A stretch of 21,845 nt of DNA from Saccoglossus kowalevskii. Its lineage: Eukaryota > Hemichordata > Enteropneusta > Harrimaniidae. Positions within the stretch are counted from its first letter, which is position 1. The number at the start of each line of letters is the position of its first letter. Shown piece by piece: positions 17,230 to 21,845 of this stretch. The position numbers were made by a program, and so were the translations under genes. The stretch spans positions 59,037 to 80,881 of the forward strand of contig NW_003155237.1 in assembly GCF_000003605.2 (NCBI RefSeq). The letters are read 5' to 3'. The notes beneath the pieces were generated by a model, which searched no databases, was not told the DNA's origin, and worked only from the letters and a program-made list of their open reading frames with translations.

Positions 17230-18247
17230 AAACACTTTAGAGCGTACTAATGTGCTGTTGCTTGTTACACACCCTGTGCCTGAGACATGAAGATATTGAC
17301 AGCCAGAACACTGCCATTTGGCAATATTTGATATTACCAGTATGGCTGTTAATATCTTTGATTATTCTTATAAGCTTATCGTCTTCCACACTGCTGCTTT
17401 AAAAATATTTAATATTGTATTTACACTGGAAAACTGTTTCTTTCATAATCAGTCTTGTACAATCAGTGAGTTTGTTAAATAAGTTAGGGGGGTCCAATCA
17501 ATTCATTAATTAACTTTAATACTCTTTAATTTCATAATTTTCATACAGCAGGAAAATCAAAAATCTTTGCAAAAAAAATATCAACTCTGATTCTCTAGAC
17601 AGGCAGGAAGTAGGTGATTTTCATGTAATTTAGTCCTTACGAATCTATGGAATATTTCTGGGAATGAACGTTTACTGATTTCAATACACTTGTTTACATC
17701 ATATAGTGGATGTTACATTTTGTGTAAACAATGTGTTTTATATATGTAGTATATGCCGCATGGGACTCGTGTCAAACAAGATGCGTCACACTGGCCGCCG
17801 CCATTTTAAAATGAAATTCTTCACCGTAATAATACCCTTGTATTTTTTTCTACTTTTGTAATATTTATCAATCTTTATACTTCGTTTGTGCCATCTTGAA
17901 TTTTCAAGGTGAATGTTCCTGCAAAGCACTTCACTATGTGGATGGAGGAATGTCCGAACGGAACAACACCGTGGAGGCGGACGAGACGCTTGTGCATGCA
18001 AATTGCCATGCTATGTGTGTTTTTGTTTAGACACCGGATGTATTTTGCAATGTATAGTATTTATAGGGTAATAAATGATTTCTACAGTCTAACTGCACAT
18101 AAATACAAGTGGATCTGTTTACAAAATTGTATGTGTTTTGCATTATATATACTCTAGATGTGTAATTAATTGTCTGGTTTTGAATGCATCTTCCTGCACT
18201 CTAATTCACTACGTTCAATTACCCACCATAGACTCCGGTCAGTCAAA
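17230..18247. other. Intergenic sequence, little recognised
   Basis: AT-rich with short open frames that match nothing. It includes inverted arms TTGTTTACA/TGTAAACAA at 17690-17731 and GCCGCCATTTT at 17797-17807 (a YY1-type string on the minus strand). At 17925-18005 it is locally GC-richer. The change to retroelement sequence occurs near 18.2 kb; the exact boundary is not visible. Confidence 0.6.
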
Positions 18248-19070
18248 ATGACTATTTTGAAGGATACAGCTGGTACCTCAAGCGGCCCCTCCGAGTCTTC
18301 CATCCGTAAAGACTCTGTGAGCCACGTCTTTGGGGTGATACGGAGTATCATCGATTCTAGTGATACAATGTAAATACTCCCACCTATGATCTTTAGGCGA
18401 CCACTTACGGTTGCTTCAATGCTTCAGGGCAGAGTTGCTTGAGCACATTATTGTGCGCGCCCAGGACTCTGAGACCTCGGAGGCAGAACGCACCAGCCTC
18501 CTAGACCAGGCGACACATTTACGGGTGGGCCACCACACATCTACGTGCGACATCCCCTAGTGTCACCTGGCTCTCTTTGCCAAAGCCACTACTGTGCAAC
18601 GAGACGCGGCCTTAAACGCGCGTGTTTTCGCCGGCAAACTGAGTCAGGGGGTACGTCCCCACCTCAGTGACGCAGACTGGACATCTTCTACCCTCTTTGT
18701 TCGGGGAATGGTGGGTACAGTCTCAGAGCTTTGGAGTACAATGAACCAGAGGGTTCCGATCATATCCGCTAGCCAGTTGGCCCTGCCATGGGTAAGCGGA
18801 GGGCACCCCAAGCACAGAAAACACAATGCTCTAGGACGTCGTCCGCTATCCAGAGTCAGCCAGGAGGCAAGCGCTCATACCCTTCCACGGGAGGAAAGAG
18901 TAGTGGCGTGCCCCAGGGAGGAAAGAGCCAGGTGGTGGCTCCTCACACTCCTCGGGCGGTCGTCCACCACGGCAGCGGGGGAAGCATGTTTGACACTTAC
19001 CTCTGCGACCAGGGGGACAGGCATGTGTTCGGCGAGTGGCCAGGTCACAACTTAGTTACTATTTCAGACC
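18248..19070 (+). pseudogene. Gag-like remnant of the DIRS-type element
   Basis: A Met at 18248 opens MTILKDTAGTSSGPSESS and the frame closes at 18371. Later pieces include SEAERTSLLDQATHLRVGHH (about 18477) and ALNARVFAGKLSQGVRPHLS (about 18607), which resemble the mid-part of DIRS gag proteins. A basic Gly/Ser-rich stretch follows (PGGKRSYPSTGGKSSGVPQG, about 18863). Several stops and frame changes interrupt it. Assignment rests on position before the reverse transcriptase and on general likeness. Confidence 0.55.
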
Positions 19071-19244
19071 TTGGGGAAACTGACCTCATGGGAGAAGAGA
19101 GCACTCACACCTCGCCGAACCCATGGCCACCTATCCCTGTTGTACACAGATTGCGCCGGTGTAGTTCGGTTTCTGTTACGGGATACCACTGAAATCTCCA
19201 TCTCCCCCGTCAGTGTCTCTCCTATTGGGCACTGCCAGGGGACT

Positions 19245-19860
19245 CTCGCAGAAGCAATCAGGCAGGAAGTAGCAGTTTGCTGGAAAAGGGCGCCATACAC
19301 AGGGTAGATCAGCCGGCATTAAGTCCAGGCTTGTACCTAAATGTGTTCGTTGTACCAAATCTACAGGTGGCAGGCGTCCAGTTCTGGACCTAGGCAGACT
19401 GAATCAGTACGTGCTCCTCGATCGGTTCTGCATGGAGACGCCATTCAGGGTTCTTCTTTCCATCCACCTCTTCGACTGGCTAGCCCCACTAGACTTAAGC
19501 GGGGCCTACCTGCACACACCAATGCACCCAGCGAATTGCCACCTCCTTTGAATTGCCCAGCTGGGCCAAGTATTCGAATTTCAGGTGCCCCCTGTTCGGG
19601 TTATGCACTCTGCCCTATGTGTTCACCAGAGTGATGAAATGGGTAGTGCTGCTGCTTCACCAAATGTCGGTACACCTCAATCCGTACCTAGACGACTGAT
19701 TATTACACAACCCAGACAAGGGGTTATTAGCCAAACACGTCAGGCTAACACAGGATTTACTTCACCAGTTGGGCTCTTTAGTAAATCCCATCTTGATCCT
19801 ATGCACAGTTGGTGTTCCAGGGCATGGAGTTTGACACAGAGGTAAGCATGGTATAGCTAT
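19245..19860 (+). pseudogene. DIRS-type reverse transcriptase, broken
   Basis: Blocks in order: LAEAIRQEV (19245, frame 3), LLEKGAIHRVDQPALSPG (19277, frame 2), VLDLGRLNQYVLLDRFCMET (19381, frame 1), DLSGAYLHTPMHP with the motif-A Asp at 19492-19494, GQVFEFQVP, FGLCTLPYVFTRVMKW (frame 2), and YLDD at 19685-19696, the catalytic motif. QLVFQGMEFDTE near 19806 corresponds to the block after the palm. Breaks include frameshifts near 19275, 19360 and 19590, TGA where Arg is expected (about 19537) and TGA after YLDD where Trp is expected (19697). Confidence 0.88.
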
Positions 19861-20078
19861 TTCAAGCGTGTTGCTTAGCGCTAAGCAGCCTAGACGAACG
19901 CCTAGTCAGCGTTCCCTCAGTGTCCCTCCGAGAACTAATGCGAATCATCAGAATGATGACCTCGGTTCGAAGGGTGGTTCCCCAGGCCGCACTACGCAGC
20001 CGACCGGTACAACGCTTGTTGTTGCAACGCCGAGCTCTCCTATGGGAACTAGATAGGCGGGTTTTCATCTCGGACTAA

Positions 20079-20527
20079 GTGAAGGAAGCCCTGCCCTGGT
20101 GGTCGTCACTGGCCAACCTCAAACAGGGGGCCCCCTTGGACCCACTCGCTGCAGGTATGACTCTAGTAACAGATGCCTCCCTCCAAGGTTGGGGAGGGCA
20201 CCTATTGGACAAACAAGCCCAAGGATATGGCCCCCGCATTAGTTTCGGGACCACCATATCAACCGGCTCAAACTGAAAGCAGTGTACTCAGCACTACCAC
20301 ACTTTCTACCCATAGTTCGAGACCACAGAGTCCTGCTCCGAACAGGCAACGCAGCGGTGGTCTCCTTCAAGAAGGAGGGGGAGACGCATTTCCCATTGTT
20401 GTCAGTCCTAGCGGAGCAAATTCTCCTTTGGTGCCTGGAATCCAATGTGAAGCTAACTGCACACAACCTTCCGGGGGTGAGGAACAGTCTGGCAAATGCC
20501 CTTACGCCTACCTTTCCTTCCCGCTAG
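20079..20527 (+). pseudogene. DIRS-type RNase H, broken and catalytically altered
   Basis: WWSSLANLKQG and LVTDASLQGWGGHLL (first catalytic Asp kept) lie in frame 3. HINRLKLKAVYSALPHFLP onward is frame 2. The next family Asp, normally in a T-D-N context, reads TGN here (GGC at 20345-20347), and the late A-D-x-L-S motif reads ANALTP. The upstream linker (about 19885-20060) matches the region between reverse transcriptase and RNase H in other frames. Confidence 0.8.
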
Positions 20528-20771
20528 TTCAACAGGCATTGGAGAAAACTTCGACAGGTGCACACCTGCATATTGTCATTGGTCGCACCCAATTGGCCAA
20601 GCAAGGCCTAGTTTCCACTTTTGTTGGAAATGCTAGTCGAAACACCAGTAGTGCTTCCAGACTTACCGGACCTGCTGTCCCAACCGGACGGCGCACTACC
20701 AACGAGCCCAGCGGGTATCACTTACACGCATAGAGGCACTCAGTAGACCCGCACATACGAAAGCTTTATCT

Positions 20772-21510
20772 GAGCGGGCTGCCAACATCCTGGCCAGGGT
20801 GAACAGGGATTCCACCAATGCGGCCTACGTTTCTAGGTTGCGAGCATACACTGATTGGTGTAGCGAAATGGAGATTGATCCATACCATCCCTCTTGGCCA
20901 GGTAGCAGGCTCCTTAGTCCACCTGTTTAACGAAGTGGGTTTGTCCTACGCAGCGATCGTTGGCTACAGGTCGGCCTTGTCCCCCATCATTGAGAACGTT
21001 GTGGGAACAAGACTAGCCGACTGTCCTATTATTAGGAGACTATTTACTGCTTTCCAGATGCCGAGACCCCATACAAGGGAACTGCCCAACTGGGATTCGT
21101 CGGTTGTTGTTGTCCGCTCTAAGCAGACCGATTCGAGCACGGAGTTGCTACCAAAACCGTACTAAGGATTCAGGATGGGGTGCCAGGCGCATGTCTTTGT
21201 GTTACGGCCCAGGCAGGCAGGATAGGCCGGCCTCCCTAACTTCCATCACCAGGTGGACTACTGCTACTGTATTAGAGGTCTATAATACTTTAACTTCCTC
21301 GACACAGAGCTTGCAGAGACACCAAGTATGAGCGCATGAGGTCTGTGTGATTGCTAATTCCCTAGTGCTAGCGTCAGCCCCCCCCCCTCACGCATATACG
21401 GAGAGCAGGCTTCTGGAGAATGCAGAACGTCTTTATCAACTATTACCTAAGAGACGCCCAATCCCTTGAGGAGGGTCTCTTTAGGTTGGGTACCGTCGTA
21501 GCGGGTCAGA
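20772..21510 (+). pseudogene. Tyrosine recombinase of the DIRS-type element, broken
   Basis: The SAM-like N-terminal domain is clear: RAANILARVNRDSTNAAY (frame 3), then VHLFNEVGLSYAAIVGYRSA (frame 1). LPNWDSSVVVV marks the start of the catalytic domain, which is partly degraded. The HxxR box reads AHEVC (21335-21346), with Cys in place of Arg. The catalytic Tyr context NVFINYYLRDA is kept (TAC at 21444-21446). Frame changes occur near 20900, 21110 and 21370. After about 21510 the sequence looks non-coding. Confidence 0.8.
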
Positions 21511-21845
21511 CATGGTTTGCTGACCCAGCCCGAATGAGCACAGGGGCACTGCGCATAGGCGATAAGTCAGTCTCGGCATTTTTTTGGACAGATTTCTCTA
21601 CCATCAGCACTCCCTGGAAGCTCCCAGGTCCTGCTTTGCAGCCTATGCCCTCATGCAGAACTGCTTCAGTCTTTACTTCGAAAGCATACTACCCCCGGAG
21701 TTAGTTGGAGTCTAGCTTTCTCGGGCACACTGAACCCTTTCACCGTAGCAGCCTTTTGGCTTCTTGCTCTGGGGACAGCACAGGCAAGGTAAGACACCAC
21801 CCTTGTTGGGTCTTAACTAAGGTGTTGAATGATTACTGTAGAGTG

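Larger units (their letters stand above)
18248..21845 (+). mobile_element. DIRS/Ngaro-type tyrosine-recombinase retrotransposon, decayed, right end outside the window
   Basis: Order of remnants: gag, reverse transcriptase, RNase H, tyrosine recombinase. Composition is clearly more GC-rich than the host sequence. Little room exists between RNase H and recombinase for a DAM-type methyltransferase, which fits Ngaro-like elements better than DIRS1-like ones; this is inference. No terminal repeat was found, so neither boundary is defined. All coding parts are broken. Confidence 0.85.

Noticed and set aside
1-21845. CRISPR array, prokaryotic operons, rRNA or tRNA genes
   Set aside because: The window is intron-bearing animal DNA. 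The only regular array is the 208-bp tandem unit, and no structural RNA fold or boxes were found.

Overview
This is an AT-rich, intron-rich animal (metazoan) nuclear window. The gene families, the palindromic TA-flanked MITEs and the tyrosine-recombinase retroelement would suit a marine lophotrochozoan, most likely a mollusc. That placement is inference from repeat style and cannot be proved from this sequence alone.

Layout. The minus strand from 11241 down to 498, and on past the left edge, carries the splicing-factor gene PRPF39. Eleven GT-AG exons with matching phases encode the first 577 residues; the last exons lie outside the window. Its 5' end is head-to-head with a plus-strand four-exon gene at 11612-15933. 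That gene encodes a four-pass membrane protein of the TMEM179/TMEM179B family, and the two start codons are only about 370 bp apart. Intron 1 of the TMEM179-like gene holds a phase-compatible open segment (13077-13239). It resembles exon 2 and may be a duplicated alternative exon.

Mobile DNA. PRPF39 intron 1 carries a 2.76-kb pogo/Tigger-like DNA transposon at 7048-9809, in the opposite orientation to the host gene. It has inverted termini, a TA duplication, a frameshifted transposase that keeps all three catalytic Asp codons, a probable spliceosomal intron inside the transposase gene, and a PCNA-binding (PIP) type motif at the C terminus. Three small TA-flanked inverted-repeat elements (MITEs) begin with CTGTAAA and lie at 6165-6371, 10220-10412 and 14898-15020. 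PRPF39 intron 5 is filled by diverged repeats of about 250 and 284 bp, related to a hairpin-ended repeat at the left edge of the window. Downstream of the TMEM179-like gene, a 208-bp unit that includes AATAAA is present in three almost identical tandem copies (16606-17229). From about 18.2 kb to the right edge the base composition becomes visibly richer in G and C. There the sequence is a decayed DIRS/Ngaro-type retrotransposon in the order gag, reverse transcriptase, RNase H, tyrosine recombinase, broken by many frameshifts and stops.

The two host genes look intact. Everything else with coding character is a relic of mobile elements. No rRNA, tRNA or CRISPR signal was seen.
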